A DNA stretch of 64,000 bases from Mycoemilia scoparia (Eukaryota > Kickxellomycota > Kickxellomycetes > Kickxellales > Kickxellaceae). Shown one piece after another: positions 46,752-60,200 of this stretch. Positions within the stretch are counted from its first letter, which is position 1. Each line of letters opens with the position of its first letter. The notes under the pieces were generated by a model. It was not told the DNA's origin and did not search any database. It saw only the letters and a list, made by a program, of their open reading frames with translations. Both the position numbers and the translations under genes were made by a program. Location of the stretch: positions 124,001 through 188,000 of the forward strand of contig JANBPU010000008.1 of assembly GCA_027575805.1 (NCBI GenBank), written 5' to 3'.

Positions 46752-49700
46752 GATATTAGACATTTATTTTACACTGGCATACTGAATTCCCCCCACTGAC
46801 CTACTGACGCATTCTCATATCCTCATAACAAAGTTATTTCTGTATCTGCATGGTGGAGAATTTTGCTAGTCGCTTGGTGGACGTCCTGATGTGGATAAAG
46901 TCAAATTCCATCACAATGAAATAAACAATAGTGAGGCACAATCAGGACATAGTAGTGTACTGCAGCACTCTCATAAACATATGAGGGATTCAGTCACAAT
47001 ATGGAATTAGTAATGGAATTAGAAAAAAGGCCTTATTTGAGTGGAGATGGGAGACATGTGGCCATTTTTGGGCTTATAATGTGGCGTGGTCCGGCAAATG
47101 GAGTGATCATTGTAATGCTTCCAGACATATATGCGTGAGAGAGAATATATCTGTGTGTATGTATCTGTCTATCCCTAACGCATAGATACGGAATAGAAAA
47201 ACTGATTAGGAAAGGAAATATTGTTAGGCGATGGAAAAACCATACATTATGAATCTAGCCCAGATGCCGAAAAATGACCATAAGGGAAAGAGACAAAGGT
47301 GAAAGGCTGTGTTTGTAGATACAGCACAGCATATCTGGGAACCCAGACGTACGGGCCCGAGCCCTTGGCATTGGGGATTATGCTGGCCATGCAAGCACTA
47401 ATAACGCCTTTGCCCATTAAAACGAGGCCGTTGTTTCAACAGCACAAGCCCCACACATCCATCATAAACTTTAGCCTTTATAAGCTCCCAATATTCATAA
47501 TGAACTTTTGCCCATATATATTTCCTGAGAAAGAAGCAATGTACATGCAAGCGCTAGTCCTTTGTAGCACTATATCTCCTTGCTGAACTTTAGCCGAGGA
47601 GCAGCCTTATCTATTTACTAAAGTGTAAAAAGGACGATCTGTAGCAGCAGTCCAAAGAAGAATTTTCTACCTTATTAGTCGACTCATTTTAGCCTTTATT
47701 AGCAAGATTTCAACAGGATATATGTGCTGTTTGTATATATGAATCTCCATCAAACCTTCTTAAATCACAAACCGTCTTTGTTCATTAATCCTGTATTCTA
47801 TGCGTGGTATAAACTCAGGCATGGACAGCAAGGCACGCATTGCCAAGGAATGGCCAGGCTGAGGTTCATTGTCACAATGCCCCGTCTAAACCACTGTATT
47901 TGCCGAATATATTCTTCTCTAGCGGCCATTAGTATTATTATCCTTATTATTACCACCAAAGGTGGCTGGTGTTTTAGGAATGTGTCTTATCCATACACAC
48001 ACCGACAACAAAATATACAAATCAGGTAAATGAATAAGGTTTAGCTATTTTATTCTTGAATCCTCTTTAGAAAGACAAACATCAGCAGCTTCGACACTGG
48101 TAATTCTGTAGTGGCATTAGCCGGATCAAAAGAGGGGGCGACTCAAAGCCATCTTTGTGAATCCTCCCACAGGAATGATAGCCTACGACAAATCAGCATG
48201 GAGGTTTATATGTACAGAGGAGGAGGAGGAGGAGCCTTAGCACAAAGCAGTGCAACATGGTTTATGCTATTGTGACAGAATGCTCGATGGGCCTATACCA
48301 CATGGCTAGCCATAAGGCAATCCATCACATTGACATCACTGGCACTAAGCCTAATGCCTTCTTCTATGGCAGTTAGTACGCCAAGTGGGAAATGAATGAA
48401 TATAAAAAGATCATATCCTCAAGCACTTGGACCACACATACACACGCAGCAGTAAATGCTGAAGCAGTTGGTTCTGGATGTATCAGCACATTTGCTATAG
48501 AGAAAGGCGGCGTATCAATACACCTCCTCTATTCACAAATATCGAGAGGTCAATCTCCAGACTGCATTTGTATCCAAGCACACATACACATACACACATC
48601 GATGATCAAAACTCTACAGCCAAGACACAAGGCTATTATGGAGTATAACAGAGCTGTGTTCCTTTTGTAAACAAACCAAGACAGTAGAGCAAAAATTCTG
48701 ACAATAACAATGGTGATAATGGTAGTAATGCTAATATAACAAATCCCCACCGTCTGAGTTTTAGACCGCCGGCAAACAGCACAAACATCAGAAAAAAGAA
48801 GCAAAATGGAGAATCTCTCACTCTCTTAATAAACACACGTATTATGTTTTGTTGATGGGTTGAAGCCAAGCAGCCTAACTCCAAAACAAAACTAACTACT
48901 ACCTCCATCAGCTTTATTACTAGCCATGCTACTATTTTATGTATTATTAAAGTTATTTGGTAGCTATTGTTTGTTGTTGTGTTGATACAGTAGAAATAGT
49001 AATGGCCCAAATTGCAGTGGAGTAATAGTAACACCAGAGTTTCGTCTGCTGTTCTAATCCGATGGGGGATGGCGATGGTAAACACTCCTCATGTAAAGAA
49101 AACACCGCCTTCTTTGTTGTTGAGTAGGGGGGCAGTAGTAAAGATAGAGGCCGTCACAGGCAGACACAGCCAGCCAGGCTTATACATCCAACTTCCAGCT
49201 ATTCAAGTATCAAGAATAAAGGGGCATTGCCTGGCTGGTGTTGACCTAGGGCGCACTGGGTAGAGAAAGATACAGGGCGATTGCGTGGGGCTGCTGGGTG
49301 GTAAGGAGGGGAAGGATGGTGAAAAAAGGCATTTAGAATATTAGAGGAAAGGCAAAGGAGAGATCCAACATCGGCATAAATTTCAAGATTCGCAGTTGTG
49401 GCAAAGTAGGAGGGCTCGATCAAGCATCCAGGCTGGTTGGCCATCTCTCTCAGGGCAACAAGAACCAGAGTAGATGACAAGTAATTCTTGGTAGGAAGTG
49501 ACTGACTGACACTGCACTGCCTTGTGAGGGATTACGTGATAGAATCAAAGGACAGGATTAGAGTCACAGATGCCAGATACATATCATGATAGTATGCGTG
49601 TTGGAGCGCAGCGGCAACAGCAAGCTCCAGCACTAGAGTCCTCCACCATCACAACGGCTCTTAAGCCTTTGTGCTATTTCAAGCCGTATAGGGAGGAAAT

Positions 49701-50296
49701 TGCCAATTGTGTGAAGTAGGTGTGCGGGTGTGGCTATTTTCTGAAGTTAGGCCAGGGCACACCCAGACTGGCATACAGGCAGCGAGGATAGAGTGGAGGG
49801 CGGGATGGAGGGAGCTAGGCGCACACCACTCATACACAGACACACAGTCGTATATTGGTGCTTGGCTTTTTGACATGCAGGCTTGTGTGTGTGTGTGCGC
49901 ACACCCTGGCAAACATCATCATCGCCATTATTATTTGTTATTATTGTCGGCTTAGAAGATGAGGGAGATCATGGGAACCCGAGTTCCCCACCCCAGCAGA
50001 GGGCTGGAACCCTACCCGGTTGATTTACAACAACTTAATTACTAATGTAACTCATTTGCATAGACTGGGTCTGCTTGGTCACTGGGCAGCAGCCCTGTTT
50101 GGTCTAAAGGCTAATGAGGGAGGGAGTGTGTGCGTCCAGCTATGCTCTGGCTTTCTGGCTTTAACAGTCATTTGTCGGCTGCGCTGTGCACTTCATAACG
50201 CAAAACCATGCCCAGACTTAGGGGGTGGTGATTACCCTGTATATTTACCCGCGGACGCTGCCCCCCTCATTACCCATTTTATTTCTGTGGTCAAAG

Positions 50297-50332
50297 TGTG
50301 TGTATATGTGTGCGTGTGTGTATGTGTGTGCG
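50297..50332. repeat. GT-rich microsatellite upstream of the HSF-type gene
   Basis: Imperfect GT/GTAT repeats, about 570 bp before the HSF-type ATG. Alternating purine-pyrimidine sequence that could adopt Z-DNA. Confidence 0.75.
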
Positions 50333-50905
50333 GAGGTCGTTGTTGAAATGGCTCTCCACGTCTGTGGACTCCCCCGGTATTTTAGATTTGCAGCCCTCGC
50401 TAGACAACGCTGCTGCCTCCTGCATCGCTTCTTTCTGTGCCTTTAGTGTATATAAATGCCCTGGAGTCTCCATCTCCAGTTTCTCTACTCACAAATAGCT
50501 ATTTAACTCAGGACACAGCCACCCCTGCACTTTTGCTATCACCACCGTCTTGTTCTATCTCCTCCACTCCCATCGGCTATTGCCTCTCCTCTATCTAACT
50601 TGTTCTTATACTTCTTTTTACCTTTGTGCAAGCTTTTTATCTTGACCAATTGCTTAATATTGTCTATCACAACTTGGCCCTTTGCTACCTTCCTTGCCAT
50701 ACACTTGTAGTATATAGCTGTCATTCTGCCGCTATTATTACGTCGTCATCACATTTATATTAAAGCTTATAAGCCTTGTAGCACCCCAAAGTTGTTGGGC
50801 TTAATCATCTCCAGATATACATAAATATCACCCTGTCCGTTCTGCTGCCTGTGATTCCAACAATCATTTCTTGTTAATATCAATCTAAATCAATACACAT
50901 CAATT

Positions 50906-53183
50906 ATGTCCTCTGCTGATACTTACGCTGTCATGCCTCTAGACTCTTACTCCAGCTTCAAGGTATGTTCTCGCATCTTACTAGTTATACCATAGCCAGT
51001 ATGTGTGTCGTTCAATATTAACCAATCAGTCTTCATTTGTTCTTGTCATGCAATAGCCTTTCAAATCCGGCAGTGCTATTAAATCGCCCCGGCTGATGGA
51101 TCGCAGAAACATATTCAGGGAAGAACGTGAAGAGCAGCACAAACGCATCTCTATCCACAGCTTGCTAAACGACGATTCAGATGAACAAAAATATAACCGC
51201 ATTGTAAATACTCCCCTCCCCATCCCATCCACTTCAACAGCAAGCCCCGCCTCGTCCTACTCACTTCCTCCACTAATAGATACCGCTGGCGCCTCTCTCC
51301 AGTACCGCCATAACCACCATCAATATTCTCGCAACCGTAATGGCAGTCACCCATATTTCCATCCCTCATCGGCCCACCGCGTTTCTGAATCAGGCAGACA
51401 TTCTTCACCAGCCCCATCTGGCTCATGGCCTTCAAGTTCTCCTCAGTACAGACAGCAGACCAGCATTGGCAAATACCGCATGCCAACCCCGGGCTCCTCA
51501 CCCCCAGCCGGTATCAATGCCTCGCCAGTAAACAACGCCAATGGCTCTCTCTCCCGCCCACCCTACTCGCCACCATATTCGGCACCAGTCGATATCCCAC
51601 CTGGCTCTCTTCACGGCCAGCCACAACTCTTCAATCGTGGAGGAAGTTCAAGTCCATCCACTGTGACTGAGTACTCATCTGAGGAGAAGAAGTCTTTGCT
51701 GTTCCCCGAAGCTCTTTTCGCTGTTCTTGAAGATGCCAAAAACTACTCGTGGATCCGCTGGGATCCTGATGGCAAGTCATTCCGCTTCAACAACTACGAC
51801 AACTTGCTCGAGGCTCTGACTCGCTATGGAGTCCGTGCACGCATGAAGCCCTCGGTTTCCAAGAACCTTAATGTAAGTATCAAATTTCTGGAGTTTTAAA
51901 TTTTTATCCGTTTACTATATTACTGCCACTGTTTGGCAACTATTTCCATTACTATTGTTACGACTGCTACTGCCCAACCACCCCAGCCTCTCCCCCATAT
52001 ATTTTTACAACCCAAATCTCAACGGCACACACAAGAGCCTGTCGGATATACTTGTTTGCACTCTTGACGCCTTATTCTCCTCCCTCCTCTTGTTGAGTCT
52101 ACCATTTCTTGTATATGTCCATCTCACATGCACATCGCTTCTCATATCCCATTTCAACTGGCTAAGCACTACGAAGCCTATCTACTGCCACAATAAACGC
52201 CCGCCACTATCATCCATAACTTCTTTTCCCAATACACCGCCATCGAAACATCATCTACTGCTGACAGCCCTCAGAGCCATATGCAGAACTGTACCATCTA
52301 CAGTGTGGCTTTACATCTCAGTTTCCGCCAGACATTCTTTTATACTCCCCATTGCTGCTCCATTTTCTCAGGCAAAACAGCCCGCTTCATTTTATTGTCT
52401 TGTAATTTTCGATGAACACCACTTTCCATATTCATAGTTCTGCTCATTCGCCCCACTCTTGTGGTGTGGTGTATTCGGCTAGCAGTCATCTCCTCTACTG
52501 CCACAGACATTATTCTTTACTCCCTTACTTCTCTCGATAACCCTCCATTGTCGTTAAGACTTATTTACTTGAACAAACATACATGGACACGCCCAATTCT
52601 ACAGTGTGGGAGAGTTATAGGGAAATTGTTTTCAGCAGTAGTCCAAAGAAGTATTAGTAGTAATGGTTGTTGCTATTTGGCTCCCTATACTGAGACTTTT
52701 ACAGTATATCGACATATTAGCCAATGATATACCCCGTACATATTACTAACCCCAGTTTTGTTTTTATTCTGGTGTTCTTAGGACTATCAATTCCAGAGAC
52801 TTAGCGATGCTCGCAAAAGAAAGCGCTCACCCGACAGTGTAATGTGGCATGTTTGGAAGCACCCAGAATTCCAGCGTGACCGCCTTGACTTGATCAAAAA
52901 CATGGTTCGCAGAAAGAGCTCTACCGCAACTACGTCCTCTGTTGCTGCCACTGCTCCATTAAGCGCCTCATCTGGCCCATCGGCTCTCTCATCCCAGAGC
53001 CCAACGCCAGCTGCCTCGGTCATGGTGTCTCCTAACCACCATCCCCACCACCATCCATTCGACAACAGTCATCTGTATCGACGTGGTGCCTCCCCTTCAC
53101 GAACTGCTGGTCTAACCCGCTCAACGCAAAACAACTACAATCAACATCATCATAGCCTCCAACATCAGCAAATTCACATCTAA
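50906..53183 (+). CDS. HSF-type DNA-binding transcription factor, three exons
   Basis: A 424-residue nuclear regulator. Exons are 50906-50962, 51057-51872 and 52782-53183; the GT-AG introns are 94 and 909 nt, and the second has a TACTAAC branch-point-like sequence near its end. Residues about 20-233 are Ser/Pro/His/Asn-rich. The HSF-type winged helix runs from about 234 to 336: FPEALFAVLEDAKNYSWIRW, DPDGKSFRF, ARMKPSVSKNLN (recognition-helix region, exon end), DYQFQRLSDARKRKR, then WHVWKHPEFQRDRLDLIKNM and VRRK. The classical SFVRQLNMYGF segment reads SVSKNLNDYQFQRL, so the domain is divergent. I see no heptad-repeat trimerisation region, and the tail is His/Gln/Ser-rich. It resembles fungal Mga1/Sfl1/Skn7-like HSF relatives more than a true Hsf1. 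The long second intron and large flanking gene-free DNA are notable. Confidence 0.85.
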
Positions 53184-53585
53184 CTTATTTTAGCATCCTC
53201 TCCACTGGATAGCACTCGTATATTAAATTTGCAAATATCGCCAGCTTATCCTTATCCGATTTGTTAAGGCCTCTTAATATTTTATCATTCACCCCAATAC
53301 CCTCTTCTCTATTCACTTCGCTTTGTATGTATCCCTTTCTACTATAATACCTTATTCTTGCCGCCACGCCACCCGCCCTTCTATACCTGACTATCCAGTA
53401 GAGATGACTGAGCTTTTTTTGAAAATATTTCTCAACTAAATAGCTTCCCTTTTCAATTATATCTTTAGTTTATATTTCTTTTTTATGGTCAACTTTTATT
53501 GATTTTTGTACTATTAAACTTTCTAATCACAAAAGCAAATATCTTTATACTTGAAGGAATGATCCAACATTAAGCTAGAAGCGCA

Positions 53586-53677
53586 TATGGGTAGTTATTT
53601 TTGAAGGGCTATAGAGTCACTCATTTGGCAGGGATTGCCCCTATAACCATTCTTCACTTCAAAAATTATGATCCATA
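53586..53677 (-). mobile_element. MITE family M, copy M11 (internally deleted)
   Basis: 92 bp. Intact ends TATGGGTAGTTATTTTTGAA and CACTTCAAAAATTATGATCC, but about 25 bp of the interior are missing, leaving GTCACTCATTTGGCAGGGAT and GCCCCTATAACC. It lies 400 bp after the HSF-type stop. Confidence 0.8.
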
Positions 53678-54289
53678 TCTTTTATAAACATCATCGCTGT
53701 TATACTTATCCCAAAGACTTGCTTATTTCATGTGGCGCCATTTTAAATTTTTTTATCATGTTTTTACGAACCGAGTGTGTGTTTGTATGTGTGTGTCTCC
53801 TGGCATTCAGGAATCTAGTTTTCTTCGCCATCCCTATCTTTTGTTCTACATTAATTTTTATTTAAATAAATATGGTCAGGCGTTTCTTATCAATCTTTTT
53901 CAGAAATATATACGCCATAATATGGCAACAATTTCTTTTTTGGTCAATCGCCTTATCGATTCAGGCGTATCTGTTAAAATAATCCATACATATCTTCTAG
54001 CTATACTGTACTATCAATGTGTATACTTGAATGTATTCATCTTTATTTTTAATTTTAATTAAACTACTTTTATTTTCAGCTTGGATGCCGATAATTGGAT
54101 ATTCCTTTAAGAAAAATATCAATATTATTGTATATAACCAAAGTTATATAAGTTGGCTTGAAGGCGGTCACCACTACCAAGGTCTCTACTGTCTTAATAG
54201 TTATACCAATTGATAATATTGTCCATTAGCGATTTTTTACATTTGGTATTTTACACATTTGTAAAAATGATGTTGATAATCACTACTAC

Positions 54290-54309
54290 TACTGCTGCTG
54301 CTGCTGCTG
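54290..54309. repeat. (CTG)n microsatellite
   Basis: About six CTG units preceded by CTA units. Short GCTGCTGCTGGC runs recur elsewhere in the gene-poor DNA (about 35611, 36600 and 42007). Confidence 0.8.
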
Positions 54310-55036
54310 CTTCTGTTACTACCTCTATTACTATTATTTGGCTGGCAAACATTGACTGACTGGTATAATAATGGCCTTGTGAAACTATAAATCTATTATT
54401 TCTATATATAAAACCCATGGGCTTTCAGAACACACTTTTATGCACACACATGACAGTCGCATGTGGTGCCAATTGGAATCATCCTTCGGCGTAAAAAACA
54501 CACCAACAAACAGCATCTCCATTTATGCGATGCTGTGTTTAATGAAAACTCGAGACTAAATATAACCATAAGATAAAAGTGTAGAAAGACAAAGAGATTT
54601 GCAATACAGAAGGGATGGTGGTGCATCGTCTAGTATTGTTGTTTCTTCCCAACAGCCATTACAATTATTACATAAATTAAATATCTTTTTCCTTATTATA
54701 TTGCATAGAGTTCCGAGAACAGCTTTCCTGCTCTTCTAGGTTACATATCAAGTGAAAAAGGCCATAAGGGAAAGCCAGCAACCACAACCATAGGGGCCAC
54801 AACGACGAAATAGGTACAAGTTGATTGTGCTGTGCCATTTTGGCAGAATAATTATTGTCTATCATCACCGGTTTGCGTATGTTATCTGACTCGCTCCTCC
54901 TCTTGCTACAATTCAAGCTGTAGCTGGCTGGTTAGCTAGCCACCATTCACTGTTATAAACATGCATAAATTTAGAGATTTTGTTTAGAACGAGTGAGCGT
55001 GGGAGTTTTTCTCAAAGATAAACGCGTAATAAATTG

Positions 55037-55205
55037 CAGACTCTCCATCAAAAGGGAACAGACCGATACCCCTCTCATTCATGCATTCCCTGTATAGCCA
55101 CCACAAAGGCAGCAGGCCTTGCACTTTAGCTGTAGCATGGTGGATTATTAGCCAAAATCCAAGGAAAATTATTCTTGTGCCATTTTGAAGAAGATTCGAC
55201 AAAAT
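55037..55205 (+). repeat. Dispersed repeat family C, copy C3 (diverged)
   Basis: CAGACTCTCCATCAAAAGGG, ATGCATTCCCTGTATAGCC, CACTTTAGCTGTAGCATGG, TTATTAGCCAAAATCCAAGG and TGTGCCATTTTGAAGAAGAT. Order and spacing match C1 and C2, with an extra AGGCAGCAGGC block in the middle. Confidence 0.6.
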
Positions 55206-55285
55206 GCTGACCATTGATTGACTCAGCAAAGTAGTGGAAATTGTGGAGAGTGAGAGTGGGAAAGTGCGATGGTGTGGCTATCTTT

Positions 55286-55306
55286 CTTACTTACTTACTT
55301 ACTTAT
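55286..55306. repeat. (TTAC)n microsatellite
   Basis: About five TTAC units. Plain tandem repeat. Confidence 0.85.
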
Positions 55307-56523
55307 GTTAATATTACTGTCGTTGCTAATGTTATTATGACAAAAAAAACATGTGGTTTTATTTTATTTTAGGAAAAGCCAAGTTATGGACCAAACCGAA
55401 TAAATAAGTAGGAAGACAAGTATACACTATAAAGAGAAGTTATAACATTCGGTTCTTGCTTTATAATACACCTCATATGTCCTATTTTGTCTACCATGAA
55501 GTCAAGTTCGACTGCTTATCTAATATGTGAAACTGCATTATCTCTTTTTATCCATATGCTTATTGTTGCTATCATCCATAAAATGTACAACAATTGGGGC
55601 TTTAGCCATAAATGATTCCATTCCAAAAAAGTAAAGTCGTTGGAGACACGTATATCAATATGGTATTTGATAGAGCGAAAATATGACAAATCGTTGAAAG
55701 GCTTGTGGATTGTGACATATTTGAAAAAATAGCTCTTAAAATGCTCAACAGTCGAGCAGCAGGAGGAGGAGAAGGAGGAGTATGATAAATCTATTTGGAG
55801 TGATTTATTGAACAAACAATTGAAAGTGTTGTGTGTGTGTATGTGTATAGAAGAAATGTACTAGTATGTATTAGCTATTGAAAAGCATCTATACAAATTC
55901 TTTCAAAGTGTATCACTCTATAATTTGCTTTAATTGTTCGATCGTAAATTTCGTTTACATAGTATATTTATTACTCCCACACATAATCCACGCACGCTCA
56001 TAGTTGTTATGTTTTTGCTATACCACTGTTATAGGTTTGGTCACTACAGCAACAGCGGCAGAAGCCTGTTTTATGGCTGCTGTAATAAATACAAACGTAA
56101 CTTATTACCATTTTTGTAATTTATGCATATCTCAATTTACTTTTCTCTTTAATTGTCTCTGGTTTGCCAAACACCGAGGTTTATATTTCTTTTATCAATT
56201 TGATTTTGGAATAATAGGAAAAGAGACAGAGGAGAGAGATGAGATGAAATCAAATTGGAACATTCAATATTGATTCAACCTTAGCAACAGCAACCACTTA
56301 TAAATTTATTTTAAATCATAAATTCTTATATTTATCTCCAGCGTATAGATGTACATTTACGCACATATATACGTATATACTTTAAGGTTTCTGTTTTGGC
56401 TATCAGCACTCCCCAGTATGTAGAGAGATACGCAAAAAGATATTCTTATTATTAATGCAATTCTGCTTCAAGTGGCAAAAGAAAAGAGTGTTTGAGAATT
56501 TGAATATTATATATATATATATA

Positions 56524-56643
56524 TATGGATCATAATTTATGAAGGGTGACTTTTGGTGGCCACCGATTATAGGGGCAACCACAGCTAAATGTGATATCAA
56601 CATTTGTTAGTAAATGGTCACCCTTCAAAAATAACTACCCATA
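56524..56643 (+). mobile_element. MITE family M, copy M12
   Basis: 120 bp inserted at the end of a TA microsatellite. TATGGATCATAATTTATGAA plus GGGTGAC at the left; GTCACCCTTCAAAAATAACT plus ACCCATA at the right. The interior GGCCACCGATTATAGGGGCA and ACAGCTAAATGTGAT is close to the consensus of the main subfamily. Confidence 0.85.
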
Positions 56644-57128
56644 TAAACACCAAAATTACATTTAGTAGAACATTGCTCTGCCTTTTGCTGTGTATTCACA
56701 TGATCGTCATCGCTAGGATAGTAGTAGGATAACAAAACAAGGTGTGCACTTGTTATATCAAAATATTGTTTCCTTGAATCTTTTAGCCAAGTGTAAACAA
56801 ATGGAATAATGTGCTCATGTGAACAATTGTGTTAGAATGTCGATTTCATTGTCTATAGTTGGGAATAGAAGAAGCTGAGAGACGGAGTGAGTGGTTTTGT
56901 CATATTTAGGCATATTATTGGTGATAATAGTGATAGTCAAAAGCAATAGTAAATCCTTGAACAACCATGAATCCAAATTCGATAGGCGCGTGGTGCATAT
57001 ATAGAGAAAGATCTTGGTGGCTAAGCACGGCTTAATATCCAAGTGCATTATCCAGTAGTGATAAATAATATATACCAAATCTATCTTTTTATTATTGGTA
57101 TTATTATTATTATAAATATTATAATACA

Positions 57129-57248
57129 TTTGGGTGGTTATTTTTGAAGGGCGACCATTTACTAACAGATAGTGATCACCAATTTGGCTGTGTTTGCCCC
57201 TATAATCGCAGGCCACCAAAAGTCACCCTTCAAAAATTATGATCCATT
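57129..57248 (-). mobile_element. MITE family M, copy M13 (inverted relative to M12)
   Basis: 120 bp. TTTGGGTGGTTATTTTTGAA plus GGGCGACC at the left; AGTCACCCTTCAAAAATTAT plus GATCCATTTA at the right. The interior GATAGTGATCACCAATTTGG and TAATCGCAGGCCACC is the reverse complement of the M1 layout. Confidence 0.85.
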
Positions 57249-60200
57249 TATGCTATATTTATAAAACAGTTATATGGTAGTATTAGTAGTAGCAGTAGTA
57301 TTTTTAACAATAGCGGCGATCAATGTCTTGATAATTGAGAAAAAAAATAAAGCCAATATACACGCAAACCGCTGTATTAGAAAATGGATCACCCGTATGA
57401 ACTATAACCACAAAAATAATATCATGTCATAATACCAGGTTTCATAGTGAGTTTTAATTGACAATTCCTTTGAGTGAGATGGAATGGCATCGTGACAGCT
57501 ATTAGCGCTATCTTGCTCTCCTCTTCATCATCAACATTATCATTATCGTTATCATCAGGGATGCATCGAGTCAATTTATCGGTACTCAATAGCATCACTT
57601 GATTGCTTGCTTTATTTTTTTTACCCTAGATGCTTATTATTTTGTATTTTATAAAATGGGGTTTGGCTACAATAATCGGAGTAACAATGTAATAAAGGGC
57701 AGGCCTATAGTATTTTAATTCTTATTGTTTAAGGATAAATTGACACATATATTTATTTATGTCTATAAATGATAACAATTAAAGTGGAGATAACGCAAGA
57801 ATCAGCATTTGATTTGGTTTCTATGGCCTGATTGCCTTTGTTCTTGCACATAGCCAAGATTCGATTGGATTATAATTGTATAATCACTATGATATTGTAT
57901 ATCTTATTCTATAAACATTGTTGTTGTATTAACGAATTGTTTGCATTTCTTTATGAACTTTAAGGTAATACTAGGTCTGATAAGCCAAATGGCTATTGCT
58001 GCTTAGCAATCTAGGCCAAACATCGGGGTGAAGCACTTATCATTATGACACCATTTCCCTGAAGATCTATATGAAATGCCAGCTTATGTTTTTGATCACA
58101 GTAAGTTAAGCCCGAATATAAAAACGCAACTTTGTGATATTATGATCCGATTGGATCAAGCCACTAAATTTGAATTTGTGACCAAGTGATTAATCAAGAA
58201 TTGGTTTGATAAATGTTCCTATATGATATATGTAGGTATGTGTAATTTAGAATAAGTTCGGTACTTTGATCACAGAGTCAAGTGACAATGCTATTTATCG
58301 TGAATTTGCTGTTCACCAAGAGTTATAACAAGCTGCTAATAAAGAGATAGTGGGACAAAGAGAAAATTCTTTGATCGGATATGCGTGTATACTTACTACA
58401 CAGTGTTAAGCTGCCATGGTCTCATCTTTCAAAATAAAAAAGTATAAACAGAAGGGCATATATACCTGCATTAATTGCCGCACACAGATGTAGAGTATGA
58501 TAAATAAATAAGCTTGATACGCTCAGATTAGATACACCTTTGCCTGGTGGTAATGTAAATGTTTTAAATGTACGTATGTATGCAAATTTAGTTCTCAAAA
58601 GGTTTACCATTGGAATACATGCTTCATCTTTATTATCACAAAAAGAATCTATTTAAAGGCTTTTATAGTATTGATTTTTTCATTGGCTGGATGGATAAAA
58701 TAAATCTCTTGCATGCTATTATTATTATTATTCTATAAAGATGTCAGGAAAAGAATGATTATAATATATTTAAGCCACTAGTTTCTGTGTAGAGTATTAA
58801 AAGATGGACAAACAGCACACACACACACATATAAGGTTATGTAGTGGGAAAATTATCATCAACCAACTGCCGAAGAGTGACTCCTAATGGCGTTTTACCT
58901 CTTCACACACATTTGCTCTCTCACTATTGAAGCTTCGCCACAATAATATAGAAAAATGATTGATACCAAGCCGAGAAATTAAATAAGCGAAAAAGAATTC
59001 CATAAAGTGGTATGCACACACTGATATTCATACACAATCTAACCTTCGCTTTATCCCTTGTTAGTGAGTATGTGATAGTGTTAACTAAGAAGCAGTGGGA
59101 TTATAGCTTACAGTTCCATGTTGACTGAGGCCAAGCGGATATGACCACCACACTGTCCAATAAGAGACAACCTCGGATGTAGTGTTAATAAACCATGCAG
59201 AATTTACAAACCAATGGTCATCATAACTTTGATGGCTTTTGAGTTTATTGATGTCGTTATAAAAATATTCAGCGTATTCTTAAATTTGTGTTTGTGTGTA
59301 GGCTCATGTGCTTTTTCCTGGACCGCAGCAACAACATTGCTACTATTCTTGCCACCACATACACGGGCACAACAGTTCCAAAGCTAATCATTAAATAAAC
59401 CGAATTTATTGTTAATGGCTGCTGCCAAACATCACACCACCACCTGGCTGCAAATACTACACAACAAGTTATTGGCTATTAGCTAATTATTATTATCATT
59501 ATTAAAAAGGCACACAGCTTCATAACATGCTGCATATACTTTAATCTCTTTTTATTTATTAGGTCGGTCATCTCAGCTTTACATTTCTTTAACAGCCAAG
59601 ACACACATCATTACAAAACACAGAAAATCCAGCATCATTACTAACTCCTATCTGTGTATAAATTTACCATTGGCTGGCCACAAAGTCACACATCACAATA
59701 TAATAAATGATATAATAGCGAATGCAGATTTATACAAAGAAGTCATCTGCAAACATCTGCCGAGCCACACGAGATGTTTGAGCTCCCCAATTAGCAGTAA
59801 TAGTAACAATAGTGCGCTGCTGTCCGTTCTTAGCATCGTCATTTCTTTTTTCCAATGACATACACACACACACAGATATATATTTTTTCATATATTTTTT
59901 CCATTTGGTTAAATCTGTTTTTCTGCGTAGACAGAACTGTGCCTGTGACCATTTAATTGATTTATTAATGAAGATGCATGTGTCAAGGACAAATAAAACT
60001 AAGTAAAGGTCTGTGAACACATCATGTACCAATAATTAGAATTTTATTGTTGCAGCAGGCTGTGGTGGTGGTATTGCTATCTTAACTGTTTAGGCCTGCT
60101 AATGAGCTCACACCCAGGAAATGTAAAAAAACCTGCGCGGGATGGCTGAAAAAAGAACAATCAAGTCACCACACCAGAAAAAGAAAGACCTTTATGATTT

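Larger units (their letters stand above)
31482..50905. other. 19.4-kb gene-poor interval upstream of the HSF-type gene
   Basis: I found no gene I can defend here. Recognisable contents are six MITE copies (M5-M10), three family B copies (B3-B5), one family C copy (C2), tetranucleotide GAGT-type arrays and TA, GT, TC and AAT microsatellites. Frames of 60-185 codons exist on both strands but lack splice partners and have random or repeat-derived composition, for example an Arg-Glu run from the TC tract at 37282-37305. The stretch 49000-50900 is less AT-rich and is probably the promoter and 5' UTR side of the HSF-type gene. No tRNA, rRNA or snRNA signature was found. Confidence 0.55.

Noticed and set aside
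48636..49085. 149-codon hydrophobic minus-strand frame
   Set aside because: The hydrophobicity comes from AT-rich low-complexity DNA. There is no family pattern or neighbouring exon.
51955..52437. 160-codon frame inside intron 2 of the HSF-type gene
   Set aside because: It lies wholly within an intron bounded by good splice sites and a branch point, and the composition is pyrimidine-driven.
56815..57219. 134-codon minus-strand frame covering M13, and similar frames at M10, M12 and M15
   Set aside because: These are translations of MITE terminal and interior sequence (for example YLLVNGRPSK) and recur wherever a copy lies.
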